Shown: positions 7,433 to 15,329, counted from the first letter of the stretch. The stretch is DNA of 16,407 nucleotides from Anaerolineales bacterium (GCA_030606845.1 JAUWFP010000021.1:1-16407); one strand, 5' to 3'. Notes: a model not told the origin generated them from the letters alone. Program-made: numbers and translations.

Positions 7433-8821
7433 CTAAAGAGATCGTTCATCGCCTTGGTCGTTGCGATTGGCCATTGGGAGCATGATCACGAAGGTCGTCC
7501 CAGAATCGTCGGGGCTCTCCGCCCAGATGCGGCCGCCATGGTTTTCTACGATTGACTTGGCGATCGCCAGGCCCAGACCGGAACCACCACTGTCACGCTG
7601 GCGCGACTTATCCGCCCGATAGAAGCGGTCGAAGATGTGTTGAATGTCCTCGGCGCCAATGCCTGGCCCGGTGTCTTGGATGCGTATTTCAACCTCATGT
7701 TCCAGGAGTGAAGCGGCGAGGGTCACGCTCCCTCCTTTGAGTGTATAGCGCAGCGCATTGCTCAGTAAATTGCCCAACACCTGCGCCATTCGATCGGGGT
7801 CAATATCTACTTCGGGCAGATCAGGGGCAATTTCGAGGCGCACTTCGATCCCTCTTTCAAGAGCAAGCGGATGGTATGCGGCTGCCGCATCTTCCAGCAG
7901 TATGGCTGGGCGAATGGGTCGGCGCGTAAGCGCCAGTTCTCCCGCGTCCGCTCTTGAAAGTGTGCGAAGATCTTCGACCAGTCGCTCAAGGCGGCAGGCC
8001 TCATCACGGATGATGTCGAATGTCTCCTGGGTGGGGGGGAGAACGCGATCGTGTACTGCATCTGCGTGCCCAAGAATAATGCTGATGGGTGTGCGCAGCT
8101 CGTGGGCAATATCGGCAGTCATCTGGCGGCGGATGCTAGTTGACCGAGCGAGTTCTTCGCTCATGCGGTTAAACGATACCGTCAGTTCGCCTAACTCATC
8201 CTTCGAGCGTACCGGCACCGTCAGCCCCAGGTCCCCTTCTGCGACGGCGTGCGTCGCAGCCGTCAGCTCACGAAGTGGTCGTGTGAGCGTGCGGGCAAGG
8301 AATATCCCCAGTACAAGGGCGACAAATAATGCCCCGATCGCGCTAAAAATGAGCGTCTGATTGATGCGATTCAGGAAGAGCGCTTCAGATGGTCCCCGAC
8401 CGAGTTCCATGCGAATGGAGAGTATCCAGCCCACGGTCTGCCCATCAACAGTGATCGGGTCTGCGTCTGCCAATTCCACTTGAGAGATCGTATCCCCAAT
8501 TTGATACCCGGAGCCGGCGATGATGACCCTTCCAGCATCATCAGTGATTGTGATGCCGCCTTTTTCTCTCGCGCCAGGAGGAATGTGTCCCTCCAGGGGA
8601 ATCCTGCCAGGAAATGACACTTCCGCGTCCACGCCTGTCCATTCACCATGGCTGCGATAGTACTCCTCCAGTTGTGAGATAGTTCCTTCCTGATATTGGT
8701 CGAAGATGAAGTCAGAGAATTCCTTCGCCGTCGTTTGGCTGGCGATGATCGCCACAAGCGCCACCGCAACTAGGACGACAGCCAGAAAGGCGAGGATGAG
8801 TTTCAGGCTCAACGAGCGCAT
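7433..8821 (-). CDS. Sensor histidine kinase, BaeS/PhoR-like, membrane-bound
   Basis: 462 residues. Membrane helix 1 is at about 8-28, an extracytoplasmic sensor of about 125 residues follows, and helix 2 is at about 157-177. A HAMP domain (about 178-230) comes next, then HisKA with phosphoacceptor His240 in ADIAHELRTP. The HATPase domain has an N box (LGNLLSNALRYT), G1 (DTGPGIG), F box (IFDRFYRADKSR) and G2 (GGSGLGLAIA), all intact. It would autophosphorylate and pass phosphate to the regulator encoded just upstream (5-bp gap, AGGGA Shine-Dalgarno inside the regulator's end). The sensor region has no family signature I recognise, so the stimulus is unknown. Location beside an export operon suggests an envelope or toxic-compound signal, which is inference. 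Confidence 0.95.
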   Translation of the reverse strand: MRSLSLKLILAFLAVVLVAVALVAIIASQTTAKEFSDFIFDQYQEGTISQLEEYYRSHGEWTGVDAEVSFPGRIPLEGHIPPGAREKGGITITDDAGRVIIAGSGYQIGDTISQVELADADPITVDGQTVGWILSIRMELGRGPSEALFLNRINQTLIFSAIGALFVALVLGIFLARTLTRPLRELTAATHAVAEGDLGLTVPVRSKDELGELTVSFNRMSEELARSTSIRRQMTADIAHELRTPISIILGHADAVHDRVLPPTQETFDIIRDEACRLERLVEDLRTLSRADAGELALTRRPIRPAILLEDAAAAYHPLALERGIEVRLEIAPDLPEVDIDPDRMAQVLGNLLSNALRYTLKGGSVTLAASLLEHEVEIRIQDTGPGIGAEDIQHIFDRFYRADKSRQRDSGGSGLGLAIAKSIVENHGGRIWAESPDDSGTTFVIMLPMANRNDQGDERSL

Positions 8822-8826
8822 GGCAA

Positions 8827-9510
8827 TTATTCCCTGGTGAAGCGATAACCCACGCCGTAAATCGTTTCAATATAGCGCGGTGAGCTCGGATCGGGTTCGA
8901 TCTTTGAGCGTAAGTTCTTAATGTGGACGTCGATGGTGCGTTCGTAGCCCCCATAAGCGACGCCTTGAATGTGATCCAGCAGATCCAGGCGAGAGAAAAC
9001 CCGACCTGGCGATGACATCAGAACTGCCAGCAGGTCGAATTCAGAGGGAGTCAGGTTCACAAATGACTCTCCTACCCTCACGTTATGACTCTCGCGGTCG
9101 AGTGTAATATCCGCATGGTGAAGGGTCTCAGCAGTTGGTTCTGTTTCGCCTGAACGGCGCAAGACGGCGCGGATGCGGGCTAAGAGCTCGCGCGGTCGGA
9201 AAGGCTTGGTTACGTAATCGTCCGCGCCCAGTTCTAGCCCGACGACCTTGTCGTCTTTGTCTACCTTCGCAGTGAGAAGGATGATCGGTGTGTTTTGTTC
9301 GCGGCGATGCAGGCGCATGAATTCGTAGCCATCCATCTCCGGCATCATGATATCGAGGATGATCAGGTCTGGTTTTTCGGTCCGCGCAGCGATCAAGGCT
9401 TCTTTGCCGTCCTTGGCTGTCGCAACTCGATAGCCTTCCTGCTCAAGGTAGGCTTTCACCAAGGACACTAGGCGCTCTTCGTCATCAACAACCAGGATCT
9501 TTTTTACCAT
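8827..9510 (-). CDS. OmpR/PhoB-family response regulator
   Basis: 227 residues. The receiver domain (1-120) has the acidic pair D9/D10, phosphoacceptor D53 (LIILDIMMPEMDG), T80 and K102, all canonical. The DNA-binding winged helix (about 130-225) has TPSEFDLLAVL, RTIDVHIKNLRSKIE and the C-terminal YIETIYGVGYRF. Proteins of this family bind 10-11-bp direct repeats as tandem dimers. Such repeats occur at 13915-13958 in front of the linked export operon, its probable target. It is the first gene of a two-gene operon with the kinase. The Shine-Dalgarno is weak (GGAAAA). Confidence 0.96.
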   Translation of the reverse strand: MVKKILVVDDEERLVSLVKAYLEQEGYRVATAKDGKEALIAARTEKPDLIILDIMMPEMDGYEFMRLHRREQNTPIILLTAKVDKDDKVVGLELGADDYVTKPFRPRELLARIRAVLRRSGETEPTAETLHHADITLDRESHNVRVGESFVNLTPSEFDLLAVLMSSPGRVFSRLDLLDHIQGVAYGGYERTIDVHIKNLRSKIEPDPSSPRYIETIYGVGYRFTRE

Positions 9511-9605
9511 CGGTTTTCCAGCTCACTCTTTTATTCAGTCTTGAGAACTCCAGCGCGATGGGGCGACATGTTTGCGTGAGTAATCGCTAGTGAACTCAAT
9601 TGTTT

Positions 9606-9618
9606 TATGCTAAGCATA
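9606..9618. repeat. Dyad TATGC-TAA-GCATA in the response regulator leader
   Basis: A 13-bp inverted repeat with an A at its centre (TATGCTAAGCATA) lies just downstream of the predicted -10 of the response regulator gene. It could be a repressor site or a weak hairpin. The rest of 9511-9699 has no gene I can support. Confidence 0.3.
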
Positions 9619-9638
9619 GCAAGAAAAACTAAAGATAC

Positions 9639-9669
9639 TATAAAGACACTTTGAAGCGGTATTTGTCAA
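9639..9669 (-). promoter_or_regulatory. Probable promoter of the two-component operon
   Basis: On the minus strand a perfect -35 TTGACA (9669 to 9664) is followed after 19 bp by TTTATA (9644 to 9639), or after 21 bp by TATAGT, so spacing is long for a constitutive sigma-70 promoter. A 5-bp dyad CAAGC-N5-GCTTG (9667-9681) overlaps the -35, which hints at regulation. Confidence 0.45.
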
Positions 9670-9699
9670 GCTATTCGCTTGTAAAAAACTCATACTAAC

Positions 9700-9731
9700 G
9701 CGGAGGCGGTTCGTGAACCGCCCCCGCTTTT
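9700..9731 (-). terminator. Strong hairpin ending the export operon
   Basis: Arms of 13 nt (9700-9712 and 9715-9727, one mismatch) form a very GC-rich stem 13 bp past the lipoprotein stop. On the minus strand the nearest T-run (9688 to 9683) comes about 12 nt after the stem, so it is not a textbook rho-independent terminator. The plus strand has CTTTTC directly after the stem. It separates the export operon from the two-component operon. Confidence 0.55.
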
Positions 9732-9743
9732 CAAACAACATGC

Positions 9744-10403
9744 TTACGACTGCGATCGTTCCTCAAGCATCTGAATCAGAGGATTGATCAAGAACATCGA
9801 GAATAGATCTCCTGAAGACCGCTTTTCAGCTCGTTCCGCCTGGAGTGTGGCGATTTGCTCAGGATCCAGGTCCAGGTTTCCCTCGCCTTCACTAAATCTC
9901 CCACCGCCCATACCACCACCACCGCCCAGACCTCCGCCCGGCCCGCTGCCGGGGACCATTCCGTCTGGTGCGCTGCTGCGTGGATCACCCTCTCCTGTCC
10001 AATCTCCGCCACGGGCGATGCCTAATTCTTGGGTGATCTCGAGGATACCCTCCTCGGTGAGCTCCATCGCCGCGATTGCATCGAGCTGTTCAGGGCTCAT
10101 CGTCTCCAGAATTTGGTTGACGATTGCATCAATCTCACCTTCAGCGGTGATATCGCTCGAACTCAGGCTGCGAATGGCTTGCCAGAGCGTCAGCAGATCA
10201 GCAGCTTGCGCTGATTCAACGGCAAGATCGCTCTCTTCCAGTTTCAAGATGCCCAGGGTGAGCTGGGTCTGGATGGGTAGAGCGTCAGGGTAGTCTTCAT
10301 TCAACACCGTCGTTGCGGTGTTTGCTGCGCCACTGGTGCCGCCACAAGCGACAAGGATCAATGTCAAACTAACGAGCACTCCTAGGAACTTTACCTTTTT
10401 CAT
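9744..10403 (-). CDS. Gly-rich lipoprotein of the MacAB-type export operon
   Basis: The chosen ATG (10403) has AGGAG about 8 nt upstream; the frame stays open to 10451 but those starts would spoil the signal peptide. The protein is 219 residues. It begins MKKVKFLGVLVSLTLILVAC, a type II signal peptide with lipobox LVAC and lipidated Cys20. The mature part has a helical acidic region with LGILKLEESDLAV, QAADLLTLWQAIRSLSSSD and TMSPEQLDAIAAMELT. A Gly-rich linker (GGGLGGGGGMGGGRF) follows, then LDPEQIATLQAERAEKR and a hydrophobic C-terminus (LINPLIQML). I know of no named family. Similar unnamed lipoproteins, as far as I recall, accompany MacAB genes in Chloroflexota. The two PEQ segments loosely resemble the LTxxQ repeats of Spy/CpxP. 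It probably sits outside the membrane, near the exporter or the kinase sensor domain. Confidence 0.82.
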   Translation of the reverse strand: MKKVKFLGVLVSLTLILVACGGTSGAANTATTVLNEDYPDALPIQTQLTLGILKLEESDLAVESAQAADLLTLWQAIRSLSSSDITAEGEIDAIVNQILETMSPEQLDAIAAMELTEEGILEITQELGIARGGDWTGEGDPRSSAPDGMVPGSGPGGGLGGGGGMGGGRFSEGEGNLDLDPEQIATLQAERAEKRSSGDLFSMFLINPLIQMLEERSQS

Positions 10404-10483
10404 CACTTCACTCCTCACTTTTCTTATTTGTAGTTTTGTTATCCAGTACAAAATATCAACAACCTACTATCTCTGGTAATACT

Positions 10484-11719
10484 TTACTGGTGCCGCAGCG
10501 CCTCGATCGGGTCGAGCTGCGCGGCTTTATTCGCGGGGTAGAAACCGAAGAAAGCACCGACAACCGCTGCAGAGACGAAGGCAAGCAAGATAGAACTTGG
10601 GATAATGACAGTTCGCATGTCGCTTGCCCAGCCGAATAACCATGCTCCACCTACGCCGACGAAAACACCGATTAATCCACCGACAAGACTTAAGAGCAGC
10701 GCTTCGGTCAGGAACTGCCAGCGGATGTCATTCGGCGTGGCGCCGACGGATTGCCGGATCCCAATTTCCCGGGTCCGTTCCGTTACGCTGACCAGCATGA
10801 TATTCATAATGCCGATGCCTCCGACAATAAGGGATACGCCCGCCACCCACGCCAATAGGCTTCGGAAAGCCGCCGTCGTCGCCTCCTGTGTCTTGATAAT
10901 GTCCTGCTGTGTCGTCACACTGAAATCGGGGCTTTCCAAAGAAACGTCGTGCCGCTTGGCGAGCAAGAGTTCGATCTGCAGGATCACATCATCAAGGTTT
11001 GCGTCAGCATCGACCTCAACATAAATCACGCGCACGCGATCTCCCCGGAATTTCGCAAATTGGGAGGGGGTGAACTTCTGGAATACGACGGTGATGGGGA
11101 GGTAGAGTCGATTGTCATAGTCAACATCACCGACCATCCCCTTCTCTTCAAACACGCCGATGACGGTCAGTTTTGTCGTGTCTACGGTAATAACCTGACC
11201 GATGGGGTCGTCATCTCCGAAGAGTTCCTCCGCCAGGCTGCTTCCCAGGACGGCTATTTTCTGCTTTTGGTCGACTTCTTGCTGCTTGAAGTATCGCCCT
11301 GTATCCAGCTCTATATCTCGCACGGAGGGAAAATCAGGCGTCGTCCCAAGGATGGAAACCCCTTCTAGCACGACGCCGCTAGCTTTGATCGTCGCAGTGG
11401 AGCCTTGCTCAATGGTTACCCCAGCGACTCCTATGACCTCATCGGCGATTGCGAAACCGTCATCGTAGACCAGACCACCCGTCATTCCGCTGGTCCCGCC
11501 GCCTGATCCCCCGCGCGAGAAAGTCGAGTTGACGAAAACAAGGTTTGTCCCTAGTCCTGTGATTTCTTCCTCGATCGCGGCTTCGGTGCCGGCGCTGATG
11601 CCGATCATAATGATGACCGCGGCGACGCCGATGATGATCCCCAGCATGGTCAGTAGAGAGCGGGTTTTGTTGCGATAAATGCTTTCCCAGGCAACACGAA
11701 GGAATTCAGATGGGCTCAT
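10484..11719 (-). CDS. MacB-like ABC transporter permease (FtsX superfamily)
   Basis: 411 residues with the four-helix type VII (MacB/LolC) plan. Helix 1 is at about 19-41 (TRSLLTMLGIIIGVAAV) and a large extracytoplasmic MacB_PCD domain spans 42-285. Helices 2-4 are at about 289-311, 338-361 and 374-394. The hallmark SVTERTREIGIRQSVGAT (coupling-helix region facing the ATPase) is intact. A Gly/Ser-rich loop (GGSGGGTSGMTGG) lies near residues 70-82. The gene starts with ATGA overlapping the ATPase stop, so they are coupled. In a monoderm the complex would act like YknXYZ, moving substrates such as peptides or amphiphiles from the outer leaflet, rather than through a TolC channel. An 80-bp gap separates it from the lipoprotein gene. 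Confidence 0.95.
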   Translation of the reverse strand: MSPSEFLRVAWESIYRNKTRSLLTMLGIIIGVAAVIIMIGISAGTEAAIEEEITGLGTNLVFVNSTFSRGGSGGGTSGMTGGLVYDDGFAIADEVIGVAGVTIEQGSTATIKASGVVLEGVSILGTTPDFPSVRDIELDTGRYFKQQEVDQKQKIAVLGSSLAEELFGDDDPIGQVITVDTTKLTVIGVFEEKGMVGDVDYDNRLYLPITVVFQKFTPSQFAKFRGDRVRVIYVEVDADANLDDVILQIELLLAKRHDVSLESPDFSVTTQQDIIKTQEATTAAFRSLLAWVAGVSLIVGGIGIMNIMLVSVTERTREIGIRQSVGATPNDIRWQFLTEALLLSLVGGLIGVFVGVGGAWLFGWASDMRTVIIPSSILLAFVSAAVVGAFFGFYPANKAAQLDPIEALRHQ

Positions 11720-12456
11720 TTTGACCCCCCCTTCCTATTTCGCGGCGCATGTTTTTTTCCATTTTTAATGACCTTTTCGACCTTGCCATCGCGCAGATGA
11801 ATAGTGCGTTGGGTATGCTCGGCGATCTCATGATCATGAGTGACCATTACGATGGTCCTTCCATCTTCGTGCAGCTCATGGAGCAAATTCATGATATCTT
11901 CGCCGGATCGCGTATCTAAATTTCCAGTGGGCTCGTCCGCCAGTATGAGAACAGGATCGTTTACCAGCGCCCGGGCAATCGCCACCCGCTGCTGCTGTCC
12001 GCCGGAGAGTTCGTGCGGCTGATGATGGGCGCGATCTCCTAGACCCACAGCCTCCAACTTCCGCCGGGCGATTTCTACTCGCTCTTCCGGGCTGACCTTG
12101 TTGTCCCGATTGTAGATTAATGGAAGTTTGACATTATCCAGGGCAGTCGTCCGCGAGAGTAGATTGTAGGATTGAAAGATGAATCCGATCTGCCGGCTGC
12201 GGATGGCGGCCAACTCGGTCTTATCAAGGTCGCTCACATCCTCATCATCCAGGATATAGTGACCATCCGTGGGGCGGTCGAGGCAGCCGAGGATGTTCAT
12301 CAGCGTGCTTTTACCTGAGCCGGAGGGTCCCATGATGGCGACGAATTCACCCTCCTGGATTGAGATGCTCACGCCATCCAGCGCTGCTACGCTGATCTCC
12401 CCCATGCCGTAGACTTTCCTCACCTCAGATGTTTGGATGATTGTTTGTTCGGGCAT
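11716..12456 (-). CDS. ABC transporter ATPase, MacB/LolD/YknY type
   Basis: 246 residues with every catalytic motif intact: Walker A GPSGSGKS at 43-50, Q-loop Q95 (FIFQSYNLL), signature LSGGQ at 150-154, Walker B LILADEPTGNLD with E175, and switch H207 (VTHDHEIA). LADEPTGNLD is typical of the lipoprotein-release and MacB ATPase class, where the ATPase drives mechanotransmission by a permease dimer. A short basic C-terminal tail (KNGKKHAPRNRKGGSK) is unusual. The start overlaps the adaptor stop by one base (TAATG) and the stop overlaps the permease start by four (ATGA), so the three genes are tightly coupled. Confidence 0.96.
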   Translation of the reverse strand: MPEQTIIQTSEVRKVYGMGEISVAALDGVSISIQEGEFVAIMGPSGSGKSTLMNILGCLDRPTDGHYILDDEDVSDLDKTELAAIRSRQIGFIFQSYNLLSRTTALDNVKLPLIYNRDNKVSPEERVEIARRKLEAVGLGDRAHHQPHELSGGQQQRVAIARALVNDPVLILADEPTGNLDTRSGEDIMNLLHELHEDGRTIVMVTHDHEIAEHTQRTIHLRDGKVEKVIKNGKKHAPRNRKGGSK

Positions 12457-13862
12457 TATTCAGTCTCCACGATGCCAGTGGTGACGATCTCTCCCGGCTT
12501 AAGACCGGACATAATCTCAGCAAAGCTGAAGTCCATTAGACCAACCTCAACGGTCCGGAGTTTTGGCACACCGTCTTCCAATACGAAGACCGCATACTCG
12601 CCAGGTGAAAGTTCGCGCAGCGCTTCGACCGGCACCAGAACCACCTTTTCGGCTTTACCGCCAATGACATCGACGGCAGCGTTCATGCCGATCAACAGGC
12701 TGTCCAACATGACCGCGGAGTCATCGTTGAGTTTCACCAACCCGCGCACGGTTGAAACACCCTGGGATGTATAAAGACCCGGATCGACTTGGATAACGCT
12801 TCCAGTGAAGACTTCATCCGGCAGGGCATCGAAGATCACTTCGACTTCATAGTCGAGTTCGATCTTCCCCAGGTCGGTTTCATCCAGGAATATCTCAAGA
12901 TGCGGCTGGGAAAGATCCGCCAGGGTAATGAATGAACCCGACACGTTCTGACCCACATTTGCGTTCACCGTGATCACCGTGCCATCCATCGGCGCAGTGA
13001 TGATAGATTGTTCCAGATTGCGCTGGGATATGGCCAATTTCGCTTCAGCGTTGGCGAGCTGCAATTCAGCCTTTAATACTTCATCTGCGTCCGGCCCGTC
13101 CTTAACGCGCGCCCACTCGAGTTCAGCCTGTAGGATGAGAGCTTTTGCCATTGCGACCTCAGCGTCAAGCATGGCCTGTTGAATATCCGTTGGATGGCCT
13201 GTGTACCAGTTCCAATTCCCCAGTGCGGTTTGGTACTTGCTCATTGCACTCGCATATTTTATTTGGAGGTCCCCATTGTCAGGATCATGGTTGAGATTCT
13301 CATTAGCGCGGGCGAGGTCATCCTCCGCTTTCTCAAGCTCGGCTGCGGCGGCATCGATCGTGGCCTGGCTGGCACGATTGCCCTCCTGCTGCACGATGTT
13401 TGTATATTCCGCTGTGTACAACGCATCCTGGGTGTCTGCCAGATTAATCTGCGCTTGAGCGCTGGTGATGTCTGCCTTCTCAAAGATGGCGACGAGAGAT
13501 TGCCGGGCGTTTATTTCGGTGAGCTTGTCTGCTGCTACAGCAGCTTCCAATTGTTCGCGCTCTCCTTGAACGGCGAGGACATCGCCAGCCACGACTTGAT
13601 CGCCGGGCTGAACATGGATTTCAGCGACCAGACCATTGGTCCCGAACCCAAGCTCGATTTCATCGCCGGCGATTAAAACACCGGACCCGCTGGCGTATAT
13701 GACCAGATCCCCCTGGCGTACAGTGGCGGTTTGAATATCGGGTTCATCCGCTGTCTGCGTTGGCAGGTAGGCGAGGGTGTAGTACGCAAAACCGCTGCTC
13801 ACTACCACAATGAAGATTGCGCCGGCGATTAACAGGGTCTTCTTAGAGAACTTCTTTAACAT
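12456..13862 (-). CDS. Membrane-fusion adaptor protein (MacA/HlyD family)
   Basis: 468 residues from ATG 13862, which has AGGAG 8 nt upstream; an upstream in-frame GTG (13883) is less likely. An N-terminal anchor helix (LLIAGAIFIVVVSSGFAYY) is followed by the first half of a lipoyl domain (LGFGTNGLVAEIHVQPGDQV). A long Ala/Glu-rich coiled-coil hairpin (about 100-285) comes next, then the second lipoyl half (TAPMDGTVITVNANVGQNVSG), a beta-barrel (LEIFLDETDLGKIELDYEVEV read as separate strands) and a membrane-proximal domain (VLVPVEALRELSPGEYAVFV). Between the hairpin arms is a Trp/Tyr insertion (NWNWYTGHP). It should assemble with the ATPase and permease and guide substrate outside the membrane. 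It is the first gene of the four-gene operon, behind a promoter with four 11-bp repeats. Confidence 0.94.
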   Translation of the reverse strand: MLKKFSKKTLLIAGAIFIVVVSSGFAYYTLAYLPTQTADEPDIQTATVRQGDLVIYASGSGVLIAGDEIELGFGTNGLVAEIHVQPGDQVVAGDVLAVQGEREQLEAAVAADKLTEINARQSLVAIFEKADITSAQAQINLADTQDALYTAEYTNIVQQEGNRASQATIDAAAAELEKAEDDLARANENLNHDPDNGDLQIKYASAMSKYQTALGNWNWYTGHPTDIQQAMLDAEVAMAKALILQAELEWARVKDGPDADEVLKAELQLANAEAKLAISQRNLEQSIITAPMDGTVITVNANVGQNVSGSFITLADLSQPHLEIFLDETDLGKIELDYEVEVIFDALPDEVFTGSVIQVDPGLYTSQGVSTVRGLVKLNDDSAVMLDSLLIGMNAAVDVIGGKAEKVVLVPVEALRELSPGEYAVFVLEDGVPKLRTVEVGLMDFSFAEIMSGLKPGEIVTTGIVETE

Positions 13863-13906
13863 CGTTCCAGCTCCTCGAATCACTTTTAGTGGTCTTTCAG
13901 TTCGAA

Positions 13907-13912
13907 AGTATA
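13907..13912 (-). promoter_or_regulatory. -10 element of the export operon
   Basis: TATACT on the minus strand, five of six matches to TATAAT. Transcription would begin near 13900, about 38 nt before the adaptor ATG. There is no recognisable -35; the 11-bp repeats occupy that region, as in regulator-dependent promoters. Confidence 0.55.
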
Positions 13913-13914
13913 GG

Positions 13915-13958
13915 AAATGATTTTGTAGAACTTGTTAGAGAGTTGTGAAGAAATTGTG
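13915..13958 (-). promoter_or_regulatory. Four tandem 11-bp repeats, probable response-regulator binding site
   Basis: In minus-strand order the units are CACAATTTCTT (13958-13948), CACAACTCTCT (13947-13937), AACAAGTTCTA (13936-13926) and CAAAATCATTT (13925-13915), directly abutting. The ACAA core recurs in exact 11-bp phase, with the last unit weakest. The array ends 2 bp before the -10. PhoB-family regulators bind 11-bp-phased direct repeats and replace the -35, so the regulator at 8827-9510 is the natural candidate. Confidence 0.6.
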
Positions 13959-14201
13959 TGGAATTATCATCCTTGTGTTTCCGCTTTTACTCCCTTTGGG
14001 GTTGATCCGCGGTGGAAAAGTGGTACGTAACGATATATTTTTATTACTCATCTGCCTTTGAAATCTGTAGCGATAGGGTTACCAGGTGGGAGCGAATTTA
14101 ATCAATCTAATAACTCATACAACTCGAGGAGGAAAAGTCTGATATTTTACAAACAAAGTCCAGAAATACTGCGAAGGATATCTTTCTCTTCTCGACACCA
14201 C
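13959..14201. other. Divergent intergenic region, no gene seen
   Basis: Between the export operon promoter and the Fic operator I see no gene on either strand. An isolated GAGGAGG at about 14126 resembles a ribosome-binding site but no start codon follows at a useful distance. Confidence 0.5.
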
Positions 14202-14232
14202 AACGGCGGTTTATCGGATGTTTAACGGCGGT
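14202..14232 (+). promoter_or_regulatory. Two 9-bp direct repeats AACGGCGGT upstream of the Fic gene
   Basis: AACGGCGGT occurs at 14202-14210 and 14224-14232, exactly 22 bp apart, about two helical turns, so both lie on one face of the DNA. The second copy ends 5 bp before the -10, so a bound protein would block RNA polymerase. The winged helix at the C-terminus of the Fic protein makes it a candidate autoregulator. Confidence 0.5.
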
Positions 14233-14234
14233 AA

Positions 14235-14243
14235 TGATATAAT
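14235..14243 (+). promoter_or_regulatory. Extended -10 promoter of the Fic gene
   Basis: TGATATAAT combines the TGn extension with a perfect TATAAT (14238-14243). The ATG follows 6 nt later, so the transcript should start at or next to the start codon. No Shine-Dalgarno lies at the usual distance, which agrees with a leaderless mRNA. No good -35 is visible, as expected for extended -10 promoters. Confidence 0.6.
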
Positions 14244-14249
14244 GATTGC

Positions 14250-15329
14250 ATGAGTTATCGTTTTACCTTCACACCAAGCATCGTTCGCAACCTGCAAACT
14301 ATCGAACGGGTTCGGGAATCCATTCGGTTAACGATCCTCCCCCCCGTGATCGCAGAGCAATTGCGGTTGCAGGCCCATATTCGCTCTACGCACTATTCCA
14401 CCCGTATTGAAGGCAATCAGCTAACGCTTATCGAAACCGAGCAAGTCATCCAGCAAGGAAGGCTCTTCCCTGACCTAGAGCGCGACGTCAAGGAAGTCAA
14501 ACGCTATTATCAGGCCCTGCAGCAAGTTGAGAAATGGGTCGAAGGCAAGCAGAAGTTAACAGAGACGCGCATTCGCAAAATCCATGCCCTGCTTTTCACG
14601 GGGCGTAGAGCCAGACCCACTCCCTACCGTGATGGGCAGAACGTGATCCGTGACGCAAACGGGTCAATCGTCTACATGCCACCTGAAGCCGATGATGTCC
14701 CCAAACTCATGGGAGGTTTGCTCGACTGGGTTCATCGATCTGAGCAGGCACTGCCCATTCCTGTGATTGCTGGAGTCGCGCATTATCAATTTGTCACCAT
14801 CCATCCCTTCTATGATGGCAATGGGAGAACCGCCCGGACGCTGGCTACCTGGCTCCTGTATCAAGGGGGATATGATCTAGGCAAGCTCTATGCTTTGGAA
14901 GAATTCTACGCCAATGATTTGCCGAGCTATTACCAGGCCTTGGTGACCCATCCCCATCACAATTATTATTTTGGCCGGAATGAAGCTGACATTACAAACT
15001 GGCTGGATTACTTCTTGAAGGGAATGGCGGTGGTGTTTGATCAAGTGGCTGAGGAAGTAGAACGACAAGCGAAAGGCAAAATCGATCATGCCACAGCTAC
15101 TTTGTTGCGCCCACTTGATTATCGTGCCAGGCGAGTATTGGGCCTGTTCGCCCACAGCGATCTGATCAAGTCTTCTGATGTAGCCAATCTATTGGGGCTC
15201 TCCACTCGCCAGGCTCGAGACTTGTTAACAGGCTGGGTGGATCAGGGTTGGCTTGAGATCGCCGATCCTTCCCGGCGAGGGCGGAAATACCGCCTAGCAG
15301 GGGCTTATCAGGAATTGGTGAATAGATAG
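14250..15329 (+). CDS. Fic-domain protein with C-terminal winged helix
   Basis: 359 residues. An N-terminal Fic_N-type region (1-100) contains S50-TRI-E54-G55, matching the inhibitory motif (S/T)xxxE(G/N), placed N-terminal as in class II Fic proteins, where the Glu blocks the ATP gamma-phosphate site. The Fic core has the complete active-site motif HPFYDGNGRTAR at 185-196, with catalytic His185. The region 285-355 is a winged helix (SSDVANLLGLSTRQARDLLTGWVDQGWLEI). Fic enzymes usually transfer AMP from ATP to a protein hydroxyl. The target here is unknown. No antitoxin gene is adjacent, consistent with built-in inhibition. Divergent from the export operon, convergent with the HAD gene. Confidence 0.94.
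   Translation: MSYRFTFTPSIVRNLQTIERVRESIRLTILPPVIAEQLRLQAHIRSTHYSTRIEGNQLTLIETEQVIQQGRLFPDLERDVKEVKRYYQALQQVEKWVEGKQKLTETRIRKIHALLFTGRRARPTPYRDGQNVIRDANGSIVYMPPEADDVPKLMGGLLDWVHRSEQALPIPVIAGVAHYQFVTIHPFYDGNGRTARTLATWLLYQGGYDLGKLYALEEFYANDLPSYYQALVTHPHHNYYFGRNEADITNWLDYFLKGMAVVFDQVAEEVERQAKGKIDHATATLLRPLDYRARRVLGLFAHSDLIKSSDVANLLGLSTRQARDLLTGWVDQGWLEIADPSRRGRKYRLAGAYQELVNR

Noticed and set aside
9784..10293. 169-residue Pro/Ser-rich plus-strand ORF opposite the lipoprotein
   Set aside because: Antisense reading of the Gly-rich linker gives Pro-rich text; the minus strand has a lipobox and a Shine-Dalgarno.
13935..14051. 38-codon minus-strand ORF in the export promoter region
   Set aside because: No ribosome-binding site, and it overlaps the 11-bp repeat array, which is better explained as regulatory DNA.
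14250..15329. Fic protein as part of a toxin-antitoxin pair
   Set aside because: No small antitoxin gene is adjacent on either side, and the protein carries its own inhibitory motif.
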